From positions 2,604,001 through 2,668,000 of the forward strand of contig NZ_CP060696.1 in assembly GCF_014467055.1 (NCBI RefSeq): 64,000 bases of DNA, in the 5' to 3' direction. Below, piece by piece: positions 1 through 7,774 of the stretch. This DNA comes from Caproicibacterium amylolyticum. GTDB taxonomy: Bacteria > Bacillota > Clostridia > Oscillospirales > Acutalibacteraceae. The notes under the pieces are model-generated. The model saw only the letters and a program-made list of their open reading frames with translations, searched no databases and was not told where the DNA came from. The position numbers and the translations under genes were made by a program. Position 1 is the stretch's first letter. Every line of letters begins with the position of its first letter.

Positions 1-440
1 CTTTGCTTGGTGTGCTGTTGCTACTAGAAGAACTACTCTGTGAGGAACTATCGGATGGTGTGCTGCTCGAACCGCTCTCGGATGAACTGCCGGTCCCGTG
101 GCTGTTCGGGTCACTGTCCACTTTGCTTGGTGTGCCGGAACTATTGGAAGAACTACTTTGTGAAGAACTGTCGGAGGGTAAGCTGCTCGAACCGCTCTCG
201 GATGAACTGCCGGTCCCGTGGCTGTTCGGGTCACTGTCCACTTTGCTTGGTGTGCCGGAACTATTGGAAGAACTACTTTGTGAAGAACTGTCGGAGGGTA
301 AGCTGCTCGAACCGCTCTCGGATGAACTGCCGATCCCATGGCTGTTCGGGTCGCTGTCCACCTTGCTCGGTGTGCCGGAACTATTGGAAGAACTACTTTG
401 TGAAGAACTGTCGGAGGGGGTGCTGCTCACACTGCTTTCA
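1..440 (-). repeat. 120-bp tandem repeats encoding a Ser-rich stalk
   Basis: Units of 120 bp (40 codons) run at 1-120, 121-240, 241-360 and a partial copy at 361-440. Bases 121-180 and 241-300 are identical, and 181-240 differs from 301-360 at three positions. Each unit encodes T-P-S-K-V-D-S-D-P-N followed by Ser-rich sequence. The near identity implies recent duplication or homogenisation, so copy number probably varies. Confidence 0.9.
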
Positions 441-1921
441 GACGAACTGTCACCATTACCATGGCTCGGCGTACTGCTGCTTTCCTCACTCGGCGTTTCG
501 GAACTTAAAGCTTCAGAACTCGGTGTCACAATAATTTCTGAAGATGTTGTAGAAGATTCAGAGGAAGACGAGGACTCTTCCTCCTTTGCAGCAAAATAAA
601 CGTCCGCAGAACTTACTGCCTGAAAAGGAATACGGTGAATCTCGCCGCCACTGATATGATGCACTTCATTGGCATATACAGGGCCATTCATTGAAGAACC
701 GTCGGCAATCACCTGTGCATTTGGTGCCAGCAGCGTTCCGAGTGTACCGGCACTCGCAGAGGTATGTACTGTGCCGCTGTAGCTGCCAAAGTTCCAGATA
801 ACACGGCTCGCAACTGTGTTCCAGCTTTCTCCGGGATTAACGCCGCCGATTTTCACTTCCGGCAGCCGAGTGACCGGAGCTGAAGAATTTATATTAATAA
901 TTAAATACTGATTGCTGTTCAGCAGAATCCCGTTGTTTTGCACCGCATTGGCATCCGAAAAGCCCATTGCAGCGGCCACTGCCTGCCGCAGGCTTTCTGC
1001 ACTGCCGTCTGCTGTAGAAAGATTCAGTACTTTAACCGCTGCGTCTTCGCTCACATTTTGCGCAAGGCCGCTCAGCCGGTCTGCAAAACCAGACAAGCTG
1101 GAAAGCATTCCGCTGACATTGGGATTCTGGGTTCCATCATCAATTACAACCGAACTGCCGTTTAAATTAATTGTATACCGGCGGCTGTCAGCCGTTGACA
1201 AAACACGCTGACCTCCCTCGCCCTGCAGACTGTTGTTTGCACCAAACACAACCTTGCTTTTTGTTTCCCCTGCGCTTTTCAATGTCAAAACACCGGTGCT
1301 GGATTCTACGGTACCGACATAGCTGACTGCGCCGCTTGCCAGGTTGTCCGTTGTCTGCGGAACTGTTACTTTTTCAGCGTGCTCTGCGTCTGGTTTTTCA
1401 TCTTTGTAAGGCATAACATAATAAGTCCTGCCTGCCTCCAGGCTGCTGACTGTAGTATTGCCGCTGCCATTCTCATCAACACCAACAGTTACATTTTCTC
1501 CAATTTGCTGTGCTGCCTCTGCATCCGCAAAAATACCGAACTGGCAGGCAGCTTTTGCATTATACACATGGATCGTCAAAGAAGCAGCGGACGGATATGT
1601 AACATCATGTGTATTGCCGATTTCACCGTTGCTGCCGGTCAGGGTGTTGACTGCAATATTCGTTTCAAAATCAAGATTATTTTCCAGCAGATTTGCCACC
1701 ACTCCATACTGCCGCGCTTTGCCTAAGCCTGCGGCAATTTGCTGTGCGGTAAGGCCATTGGTCTGCGGAGCTTCTGTTGGTTCCATTACAATGGTTTTCT
1801 GCTGGCTGCCGTCGCCAGTTTGCGCAAAAGCTGCCGCTGTAAAGGAAACTGCTACTGTGCAGGCAACAGCTGCGCAGGCCAGCCGGTGGAGCATTGCTTT
1901 ACAATTTTCAGTATGTTTCAT
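1..1921 (-). CDS. Choice-of-anchor A family secreted protein, C-terminus cut by window edge
   Basis: The reading frame is open from the ATG at 1921 to the left edge (640 codons), so the C-terminus is missing. Residues 1-32 form a signal peptide (KH..K start, long Ala/Val core, AFA-QT cleavage site). The segment read from about 930 down to 600 carries the hallmarks of the end of a choice-of-anchor A domain: a W-N-F block, then LLAPNA, NGPVYAN and GGEIHRIPF. After it comes a Ser/Thr-rich stalk built of 40-residue repeats. The family is found on Gram-positive cell surfaces, often in adhesion-like proteins; the anchor type (LPXTG or other) would lie off the window. A consensus promoter (2030-2058) precedes it. 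Substrate or partner is unknown. Confidence 0.8.
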   Translation of the reverse strand, partial: MKHTENCKAMLHRLACAAVACTVAVSFTAAAFAQTGDGSQQKTIVMEPTEAPQTNGLTAQQIAAGLGKARQYGVVANLLENNLDFETNIAVNTLTGSNGEIGNTHDVTYPSAASLTIHVYNAKAACQFGIFADAEAAQQIGENVTVGVDENGSGNTTVSSLEAGRTYYVMPYKDEKPDAEHAEKVTVPQTTDNLASGAVSYVGTVESSTGVLTLKSAGETKSKVVFGANNSLQGEGGQRVLSTADSRRYTINLNGSSVVIDDGTQNPNVSGMLSSLSGFADRLSGLAQNVSEDAAVKVLNLSTADGSAESLRQAVAAAMGFSDANAVQNNGILLNSNQYLIININSSAPVTRLPEVKIGGVNPGESWNTVASRVIWNFGSYSGTVHTSASAGTLGTLLAPNAQVIADGSSMNGPVYANEVHHISGGEIHRIPFQAVSSADVYFAAKEEESSSSSESSTTSSEIIVTPSSEALSSETPSEESSSTPSHGNGDSSSESSVSSTPSDSSSQSSSSNSSGTPSKVDSDPNSHGIGSSSESGSSSLPSDSSSQSSSSNSSGTPSKVDSDPNSHGTGSSSESGSSSLPSDSSSQSSSSNSSGTPSKVDSDPNSHGTGSSSESGSSSTPSDSSSQSSSSSSNSTPSK

Positions 1922-2029
1922 GGATGTGCCTCTCTTCCAAATGCTTCAAAAGTAGATTCATGTTTTCGCATGGATTTGACAAATCTAATTTTCGTCAATT
2001 TCTATCTTTGGTTTGATTTCTTGTAAGAG

Positions 2030-2058
2030 AGTATACATTCTAACCGTTTCGGTGTCAA
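2030..2058 (-). promoter_or_regulatory. Sigma-A promoter of the choice-of-anchor gene
   Basis: On the minus strand TTGACA (2058-2053), a 17-bp spacer and TATACT (2035-2030) form a near-consensus promoter. Transcription would start near 2023, giving a leader of about 100 nt before the ATG at 1921. Confidence 0.75.
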
Positions 2059-2154
2059 TCCCATTTTTGTTGTGATTTTTCATCAACATTTCATGTTATA
2101 TGAGTGAAAACTTATAATAATTTTTTGGCTTTTCCTTTTTGCACAAAACCGCAT

Positions 2155-2195
2155 AAAAAAGCACCCGGGCGCTTGTAATTTTACCACCCGAATGC
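2155..2195 (-). terminator. Terminator of the flavodiiron gene
   Basis: In the 338-bp gap between the two minus-strand genes, GCATTCGGG (2195-2187) pairs with CCCGGGTGC (2169-2161) through nine pairs including two G-U wobbles. Six T residues follow on the minus strand. With the promoter at 2030-2058 this accounts for most of the gap 1922-2259; I see no small gene there. Confidence 0.65.
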
Positions 2196-2259
2196 ATTTA
2201 GACAAAGTGTCATATTTTATTCTGCTTATCTAATTTTTGAGCAGAACTTAAGGTTCATA

Positions 2260-3462
2260 TCACTGCAAAGAATCCACGATTGCCTGTGCCAATGCTTCCA
2301 GCTGCGGCAGCTGCTCAGGCTTCAAAGAGGAGCGAATCTGCAGCGGTTCGCCCACTTGCTGCATCCCCTTCATTGCGGAAAGGTGCTCGTTCATTTTGTT
2401 GGCGGAAATCGGTGCCCAGCTGCCATTGCCCAGCAAAGAATAGCGGCGGTTCTGCAGATTCAGCGCCGCCATATCATGCAGTAAAGTTTCCATGGGCAGA
2501 TAAATGCCGTTGTTGTAGGTCGGCGCTGCCAACACCAGATTGCTGTACCGAAATGCATCGGCAATCAAATAGGAAGTGTCGGTTTTTGAAATATCGTAAA
2601 CCCGCAGAGCATGTACGCCCTTTTGCGCCAGCAGATTTGCCAGCACTTCCGCCATATTTGAAGTGTTGCCATACATAGAGCCGTACGCTATCATAACACC
2701 CTGTTCCTCGGGCTCATAGCGGCTCCAGAGGTCATACTTTTTCAGGAACCACGCAATGTCCTGCCGCCAGATAGGGCCGTGCAGCGGACACAGCATCGCA
2801 ATGTCCAGCTTGGCGGCTTTTTTTAACACAGACTGCACCTGCGAACCGTACTTGCCAACAATGTTGGCATAATACCGGCGTGCTTCATCTGCATAGCGGT
2901 TCTGAAAATCCACTTCGTCCGCAAAAACAGAGCCGTGGAAGGCGCCGAAGGTGCCGAATGCATCCGCACAGAACAGGATTTTGTCAGTGGCATCATAGGT
3001 CATCATGACTTCCGGCCAATGTACCATGGGTGCCATCATAAATGTAAGCAGGTGGTGGCCAAGATCCAGCGTATCGCCCTCTTTTACCTGTATACATTTG
3101 TCGTCCAGCGGGAAATCAAAGAACTGCCCAATCAGTTGAAAAGTCTTTGCGTTGCCGACCAGCTTTGCCTGCGGCCAGCGGCGTACAATCTCGCCAATCA
3201 CCGCGCAGTGGTCCGGTTCCATGTGGTTGACAATCAAATAGTCCAGTTCGCGGCCGTCCAATGCGTGCTCTACGTTCTCCAAGAACTGGCGGGTGATGGC
3301 CGCATCCGCCGTATCCATCAGGGCTGTTTTGCTGTCCTGAATCAAATATGCGTTGTAGCTTACACCGTCCGGAAGCGGAAAAAGATTTTCAAACAAAGCG
3401 AGCCGCCGGTCGCTGCCGCCAACCCAAATGATGTCATCTGTTACCTTTTGTGTGCAGTACAT
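2260..3462 (-). CDS. A-type flavodiiron protein (FprA family)
   Basis: Flavodiiron proteins reduce O2 to water or NO to N2O in the cytoplasm of anaerobes. The 400-residue length is typical of the minimal class A form without a rubredoxin domain. Residues 1-250 are a metallo-beta-lactamase-like di-iron domain with H80-x-E82-x-D84-H85 in NHMEPDHCAV, a further His in APMVHWPE and a His in PLHGP. Residues 255-400 are a flavodoxin domain with the FMN-loop sequence YGSMYGNTSNMAE. The ATG at 3462 has AGGAGG ten bases upstream. It is monocistronic, with a strong promoter and a PerR/Fur-like box, which fits an oxidative-stress role. O2 versus NO preference cannot be read from the sequence. Confidence 0.92.
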   Translation of the reverse strand: MYCTQKVTDDIIWVGGSDRRLALFENLFPLPDGVSYNAYLIQDSKTALMDTADAAITRQFLENVEHALDGRELDYLIVNHMEPDHCAVIGEIVRRWPQAKLVGNAKTFQLIGQFFDFPLDDKCIQVKEGDTLDLGHHLLTFMMAPMVHWPEVMMTYDATDKILFCADAFGTFGAFHGSVFADEVDFQNRYADEARRYYANIVGKYGSQVQSVLKKAAKLDIAMLCPLHGPIWRQDIAWFLKKYDLWSRYEPEEQGVMIAYGSMYGNTSNMAEVLANLLAQKGVHALRVYDISKTDTSYLIADAFRYSNLVLAAPTYNNGIYLPMETLLHDMAALNLQNRRYSLLGNGSWAPISANKMNEHLSAMKGMQQVGEPLQIRSSLKPEQLPQLEALAQAIVDSLQ

Positions 3463-3477
3463 AGAAGCTGCGCCTCC

Positions 3478-3492
3478 TAATAATAGTTATCA
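3478..3492 (-). promoter_or_regulatory. PerR/Fur-like operator
   Basis: The minus strand reads TGATAACTATTATTA, 12 of 14 defined positions of the 7-1-7 Fur consensus and 11 of 14 of the PerR box. It lies downstream of the -10, just touching the ribosome site of the flavodiiron gene, so bound protein would block transcription. PerR control of flavodiiron genes is known in clostridia; which Fur-family protein acts here is inferred. Confidence 0.5.
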
Positions 3493-3511
3493 TTTCTATT
3501 TTATACAAAGC

Positions 3512-3540
3512 ATTATATCACAGTCCAGAAAAAACTGCAA
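3512..3540 (-). promoter_or_regulatory. Promoter of the flavodiiron gene
   Basis: TTGCAG (3540-3535), 17-bp spacer, TATAAT (3517-3512) on the minus strand. The start of transcription near 3505 places the PerR/Fur-like box in the early transcribed region. Confidence 0.7.
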
Positions 3541-3587
3541 GCAGTTCCTTAAAATTTTCCAGTATCAGGGAGCATTTCGGTTTTATG

Positions 3588-3617
3588 TTGACGAAATACA
3601 TGATTTCTGTGTATAAT
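3588..3617 (+). promoter_or_regulatory. Promoter of glmS
   Basis: TTGACG (3588-3593), 18-bp spacer, TATAAT (3612-3617). Transcription from about 3624 would include the whole glmS ribozyme. Confidence 0.75.
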
Positions 3618-3670
3618 AGGGTACATCACTTTCCGGGAGGGATGCATTGAAAACAAAAAACTGCGAATTT

Positions 3671-3862
3671 TAATGAAGCGCCAGACGCGTGGATGCGGGC
3701 AGACCCCCGTGGGTTCTGCCCCCTGCCAGAGCATCCCCTGCGTGACGAGGAGAAGTGTGATCGAAGGTTTCGGCGGATGCACTTCCGGCTGCAAAACGGG
3801 CAGTCGTAAGGCGGTGTACAAAGCGCGATGCGGGTGTCAGCACCCCGTGGAGAATCGCGGCA
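3671..3862 (+). ncRNA. glmS ribozyme / glucosamine-6-phosphate riboswitch
   Basis: The sequence carries the conserved core of the glmS self-cleaving ribozyme: AAGCGCCAGA at the 5' end with cleavage expected between A3677 and G3678, then ACGAGGAG, ATCGAAGGTTTCGGCGGATGC, TTCCGGCTG, GTCGTAAGG and the 3' domain in which GCGAT (about 3822) pairs with ATCGC (about 3854). It lies in the 5' untranslated region 55 nt before glmS. In the known system glucosamine-6-phosphate acts as cofactor for cleavage and the cut mRNA is degraded, giving product feedback. An 80-codon open frame inside it is not a gene. Confidence 0.95.
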
Positions 3863-3917
3863 AAAGCACCGCTGTTTCCGTAAATTTTTTGCAATACGGA
3901 AAGGATAAAAACTGAAT

Positions 3918-5738
3918 ATGTGTGGAATTATTGGCTATGTAGGAAACGAGGACTCCGTTGACATTCTGCTGGACGGACTTCGCAGACTGGAGTACCGCGG
4001 CTATGATTCCGCGGGAATCGCGGTTTACGGCAAAGACGGTGTTTCCGTTGTGAAAGCACGCGGACGTCTGCAGTGCCTGCAGGACAAAATCGACGCTGGC
4101 GAACGCCCCTTTGGTAATTGCGGCATTGGCCACACCCGCTGGGCAACCCACGGCGAGCCGAGTGATGTAAACGCACACCCGCATTGCTGCGGTCATGTAA
4201 CCTTGGTGCACAACGGCATCATAGAAAACTACATGCAGCTCAAAGCCGAACGCACTGCGGAGGGTGTCGTTTTTCAAAGTGAAACCGACACCGAAGTCGC
4301 GGCAGCCACGCTGAACCACTTCTACACAGGCGACCCCATTGCTGCCATCGCAAAAACGGTGGAAGCAGTGGAGGGTTCTTACGCCCTGGGCATCCTGTTT
4401 GATGACCAGCCCGACACTTTATACGCTATACGGCGTGACAGCCCGCTGGTGGTCGGCCTTGGCAAAGGTGAAAACTTCATTGCCTCTGACATGACCGTTC
4501 TGCTGCAGCACACTAAGCAGTACCTGCTGCCTCAACCCGGTGAAATTGCGGTGATCGCCAAGGACAGCGTAGAAATGTTCGGGCTGGACGGCAAGCCGAT
4601 TCACAAAGAAGTGCTGACCGCAGACTGGGATGCCGGCACCGCCGAAAAAGGCGGTTACCCGCACTTCATGCTCAAAGAGATTCACGAGGAACCGGATGCG
4701 GTTCGCCGCTGCATTTCTCCGCGCATCCGCGACGGAAAAATTGAGCTGAACATCCCCGGTCTGCCGAATGAAACACTCGCCAAAACGGAGCGTATCCACA
4801 TTGTAGCCTGCGGCACAGCCATGCATGCGGGCCTGGTGGGTCGTTATGCCATTGAAGCACTCGCACGCGTTCCAGTGGAAGTGGACATCGCTTCTGAATT
4901 CCGTTACCGCAATCCGGTGCTGGGGAAAAATGACCTTGTCGTGCTCATTTCCCAGTCCGGTGAAACAGCTGACACACTGGCTGCTCTCCGTCTGGCAAAG
5001 GGACGCGGCATCCGCACGCTTGCCATCGTCAACGTGCCGGGTTCCTCCATTGCCCGCGAAGCGGACGACGTGCTTTACACTTGGGCAGGGCCGGAAATCG
5101 CCGTTGCCAGCACCAAAGCGTACTTGGTACAGCTGTCTGTACTGTATTTGCTTGCAGTAAAACTTGGTTCCCTGCACGGAGAACTCTCCACTGAGAAAGA
5201 ACAGCAGCTCTGCAGTGACCTGCTGGAAATGCCGGCGAAGATTCAGGAAGCCATTGACGGTGAACCGGATGTGCTTGCCTGCGCGGAAGAGCTGAAAAAC
5301 GCACAGCATGTGTTCTTTATCGGCCGCGGGGTGGACTATACTCTTTGCATGGAAAGTTCCCTGAAGCTGAAAGAGGTTTCTTACATCCACTGCGAAGCCT
5401 ACGCCGCAGGCGAACTCAAACATGGCACGATTTCGCTGATTGAGAACGGCACCCCAGTCATAGCGGTTGCAACGCAGCCCAGTCTGTACCCGAAAACGGT
5501 CAGCAACTTGGAGGAAGTCAAGGCGCGCGGTGCGGATGTCATGCTGGTCTGCGACAAAGATGCAAAAGTAGAACCGGATTTGACCAAAAATCTGCTGCGC
5601 GTACCGAATGTAGACAACATTTTGGCACCCATGGTAACCATAGTACCACTGCAGCTGCTGGCGTATCACATTGCTGTCCTGCGCGGATGCGATGTAGATA
5701 AGCCACGGAACCTGGCAAAATCTGTTACAGTCGAATAA
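3918..5738 (+). CDS. glmS: Glutamine--fructose-6-phosphate aminotransferase
   Basis: GlmS makes glucosamine-6-phosphate from fructose-6-phosphate and glutamine, the first committed step of UDP-GlcNAc and peptidoglycan synthesis. The 606 residues match the usual size. The protein begins M-C-G-I-I-G-Y, giving the N-terminal nucleophile Cys after Met removal. The glutaminase domain (1-240; GHTRWATHG, HNGIIENY) is followed by two SIS isomerase domains (about 285-600; SQSGETADT, SSLKLKEVSYI) and ends DKPRNLAKSVTVE as is typical. GAAAGGA precedes the ATG. It is controlled by the ribozyme at 3671-3862 and ended by a hairpin at 5752. nagB, the opposing enzyme, is at 52026. Confidence 0.98.
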   Translation: MCGIIGYVGNEDSVDILLDGLRRLEYRGYDSAGIAVYGKDGVSVVKARGRLQCLQDKIDAGERPFGNCGIGHTRWATHGEPSDVNAHPHCCGHVTLVHNGIIENYMQLKAERTAEGVVFQSETDTEVAAATLNHFYTGDPIAAIAKTVEAVEGSYALGILFDDQPDTLYAIRRDSPLVVGLGKGENFIASDMTVLLQHTKQYLLPQPGEIAVIAKDSVEMFGLDGKPIHKEVLTADWDAGTAEKGGYPHFMLKEIHEEPDAVRRCISPRIRDGKIELNIPGLPNETLAKTERIHIVACGTAMHAGLVGRYAIEALARVPVEVDIASEFRYRNPVLGKNDLVVLISQSGETADTLAALRLAKGRGIRTLAIVNVPGSSIAREADDVLYTWAGPEIAVASTKAYLVQLSVLYLLAVKLGSLHGELSTEKEQQLCSDLLEMPAKIQEAIDGEPDVLACAEELKNAQHVFFIGRGVDYTLCMESSLKLKEVSYIHCEAYAAGELKHGTISLIENGTPVIAVATQPSLYPKTVSNLEEVKARGADVMLVCDKDAKVEPDLTKNLLRVPNVDNILAPMVTIVPLQLLAYHIAVLRGCDVDKPRNLAKSVTVE

Positions 5739-5751
5739 AGAGTTTTTAAGT

Positions 5752-5800
5752 AGCGGCTTCGCAGCCTATATATGGATTTGCGAAGCCGCTGCTTCTCTTT
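5752..5800 (+). terminator. Terminator after glmS
   Basis: AGCGGCTTCGCA (5752-5763) pairs perfectly with TGCGAAGCCGCT (5779-5790) over 12 bp with a 15-nt loop. The following tract GCTTCTCTTT is only moderately T-rich, so some read-through into the GNAT gene is possible. Confidence 0.7.
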
Positions 5801-5820
5801 ATAAAGGGAAGGAACTCACC

Positions 5821-6351
5821 ATGATTTTTAGAAAAGGAACCATTGCCGATGTGACACCGCTGGCAAAGCTTTACGATGATCTAATCGACCACCTGCAAAA
5901 CACCACCAACTATCCGGGCTGGGTAAAAGGCATTTATCCTACCCAAGAGGATGCTGCGGCTGGCATTTCCGACGGCACCCTTTACGTTGCGGAAGAAAAT
6001 GGTCAGCTTGCCGGCACCATTATTTTAAATCATAAACCGGAATCTCCTTATCATCGGATAAAATGGAACATTGACGCCGCGGATGAGCAGATTTTTATTG
6101 TACATACTTTTGCTGCACACCCAAACTTTTTAAAGGCCGGTGTGGGCACCAAGCTGCTCAGCTTCGCCGAAAAGCAGGCAGTGCAGGAGGGACTTCGCGC
6201 AATCCGTCTGGATGTGTTTGAAAAAAATTTCCCCGCCATCCATCTTTATGAAAAATGTGGTTTTCAGTATGTTTCCACGGTAGATATGGGGCTTGGCTGT
6301 TACGGTCTGGACCTCTTTAAACTTTACGAAAAGGTGCTCTCCCGGCCATAA
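5821..6351 (+). CDS. GNAT family N-acetyltransferase
   Basis: A 176-residue cytosolic acetyl-CoA-dependent acetyltransferase of unknown substrate. The N-terminus (MIFRKGTIADVTPLAKLYDDL) has the usual GNAT beta1-alpha1 pattern. The acetyl-CoA loop is around residues 95-110 (FAAHPNFLKAGVGTKLLSFAEKQA), a good V-x-P-x-x-(+)-x-x-G-x-G/A match. The end, IRLDVFEKNFPAIHLYEKCGFQY, is a typical C-terminal GNAT motif. GGGAAGGA lies 9 bases before the ATG. No own promoter is evident; it may be transcribed by read-through from glmS. Confidence 0.88.
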   Translation: MIFRKGTIADVTPLAKLYDDLIDHLQNTTNYPGWVKGIYPTQEDAAAGISDGTLYVAEENGQLAGTIILNHKPESPYHRIKWNIDAADEQIFIVHTFAAHPNFLKAGVGTKLLSFAEKQAVQEGLRAIRLDVFEKNFPAIHLYEKCGFQYVSTVDMGLGCYGLDLFKLYEKVLSRP

Positions 6352-6383
6352 TCTAGAAACTAAAATCTTTTCTGCAACAGGAA

Positions 6384-6411
6384 TTGACTTTTTTTCGGGA
6401 AAGATTATAAT
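6384..6411 (+). promoter_or_regulatory. Promoter of glycerol dehydrogenase gene
   Basis: TTGACT (6384-6389), 16-bp spacer, TATAAT (6406-6411), followed 46 bases later by the start codon. Confidence 0.7.
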
Positions 6412-6456
6412 GAAAGTATACAAGCATTGTTATTTTTTTATCAAGGAGGCCCTATT

Positions 6457-7542
6457 ATGTCCAGACTCAAGCTGATGCGCGCGCCGCAGAAATACGTACA
6501 GGGTAAAGACTCCCTGCTGCAATTCCATGAAGAGATGCAGAGCCTTGGCAGCAAGTGGCTGTTTATCTGCTCCCGCAGCGGCCACAAAATGTGCCATGGC
6601 AAAATTGAACAAAGCTTTTCCGGCACCACAGACACCCGCCGCTATGAAATTTTCGGCGGTGTTTCCAGCGTTGGTGAAATCGAAAAAATGCGCAAAATCA
6701 TAAAAGAGGATGGCATTAATGTTGTGGTCGGCGTGGGCGGCGGCTCTGCAATCGATACCGCAAAGGCAACCGCCCACTATGAACATCTGCCGGTCGTCAT
6801 CATTCCTACCGTTGTAGCAACAGATGCTCCCTGCACTGGACTTTCTGTAATATACAATGATGACAAAACTTTCAACAGCTATCTGTTCTACCCAAAGAAC
6901 CCGGAAGCCGTTATCGTGGACAGCGAAGTTATTGCCAACGCACCGGTCAGCTTTCTGGTTGCCGGCATGGGCGATGCACTGGGCACCTACTTTGAAGCAC
7001 GCGCCTGCCAGCGTACCGATGCTCCCAGCTTGGAATTCGGCGGCATCACCCGTTCCGCAATGGCTCTCTGCAAGCTGTGCTATGAAACCCTGAAGGAATA
7101 CGGCGTTGCTGCAAAAACCGCCTGTGAAAACCACCTTGTCACCCCCGCACTGGACGCTGTGATTGAAGCAAACGTATACCTTTCCGGTGTTGGTGCGGAC
7201 AACGGCGGCCTTGCGGTTGCGCATTCCTTTTACAACGGTTTGACCGCGCTGGGCGGACACTCCGCACCGCACGGCAACTGCGTTGCATTTGGCACACTGG
7301 TTCAGCTGGTGCTGGAAAATGCCCCGACGGCCGAATTTAAAGAAGTTCAAGACTTCTGCCGCAGCGTTGGCCTGCCTGTTACACTGGAAGAAATCGGCAT
7401 TACCACAGACGAGCAGGTAAAGACCATTGCTGAAAAGTCCTGTGTGGAGGGCGAGTCCATCCACAACATGTCCGGCGACGTTACACCTCAGCAGCTGTAC
7501 GCTGCGATTCTTGCTGCAGATGCATTGGGCAAAAAGGCATAA
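6457..7542 (+). CDS. gldA: Glycerol dehydrogenase
   Basis: A 361-residue iron-containing-alcohol-dehydrogenase-family enzyme that oxidises glycerol to dihydroxyacetone with NAD+, or runs in reverse during fermentation. The NAD-binding loop is VGVGGGSAIDTAKA (about 88-101). Metal ligands are the Asp in VAGMGDALGTYFEA and the His residues in VAHSFYNGL and GGHSAPHG, as in GldA. The start at 6457 follows a strong AAGGAGG seven bases away; an upstream in-frame start at 6427 lacks a ribosome site. It is monocistronic between a promoter and a strong terminator. Other polyol dehydrogenases of this family cannot be fully excluded, but motifs and length fit GldA best. Confidence 0.9.
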   Translation: MSRLKLMRAPQKYVQGKDSLLQFHEEMQSLGSKWLFICSRSGHKMCHGKIEQSFSGTTDTRRYEIFGGVSSVGEIEKMRKIIKEDGINVVVGVGGGSAIDTAKATAHYEHLPVVIIPTVVATDAPCTGLSVIYNDDKTFNSYLFYPKNPEAVIVDSEVIANAPVSFLVAGMGDALGTYFEARACQRTDAPSLEFGGITRSAMALCKLCYETLKEYGVAAKTACENHLVTPALDAVIEANVYLSGVGADNGGLAVAHSFYNGLTALGGHSAPHGNCVAFGTLVQLVLENAPTAEFKEVQDFCRSVGLPVTLEEIGITTDEQVKTIAEKSCVEGESIHNMSGDVTPQQLYAAILAADALGKKA

Positions 7543-7565
7543 AACAAACATCTTTGTCATATACA

Positions 7566-7613
7566 AGCCAGAGGAAAGCAAAAACTGCCGCTTTCCTCTG
7601 GCTTTTTCTTTTT
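7566..7613 (+). terminator. Terminator of gldA
   Basis: AGCCAGAGGAAAGC (7566-7579) pairs without mismatch with GCTTTCCTCTGGCT (7590-7603), followed by TTTTTCTTTTT. Confidence 0.95.
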
Positions 7614-7618
7614 GCCGC

Positions 7619-7668
7619 TTGACAAGTTCTGTGAAATGCGCTATTGTATTAGCTGATTAGTACAATAG
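7619..7668 (+). promoter_or_regulatory. Promoter of uppP overlapped by an inverted repeat
   Basis: TTGACA (7619-7624), 17-bp spacer, TATTGT (7642-7647). The -10 lies inside CTATTGTA (7641-7648), which is mirrored by TACAATAG (7661-7668) across 12 bp, a likely operator. A second possible -10, TATAAT at 7722-7727, lies nearer the gene with a weak -35. Confidence 0.55.
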
Positions 7669-7774
7669 TACATTGCAAATTCCTGCACAAATTTTTGGTT
7701 CCATTTTTACCGAATACATGGTATAATAAGTACCGCTTTTGGTAAATTGAGTACATAAACGAAAGGAATATTTT

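Noticed and set aside
1..440. CRISPR-like array
   Set aside because: The repeats are 120-bp contiguous coding units without unique spacers.
3..599. Plus-strand frame of 198 codons rich in Leu/Glu repeats
   Set aside because: It is the complement of the Ser-rich repeat stalk of the choice-of-anchor gene, which has a signal peptide and domain on the minus strand.
3673..3915. 80-codon plus frame and minus frames before glmS
   Set aside because: The bases form the glmS ribozyme; the frames have no ribosome site and break at its end.
4419..5669. 416-codon minus-strand frame
   Set aside because: Antisense of glmS in a codon-biased region, no ribosome site, no family features.
6430..7581. 383-codon minus-strand frame
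   Set aside because: Shadow of gldA, low-complexity Cys/Ala/Asn composition.
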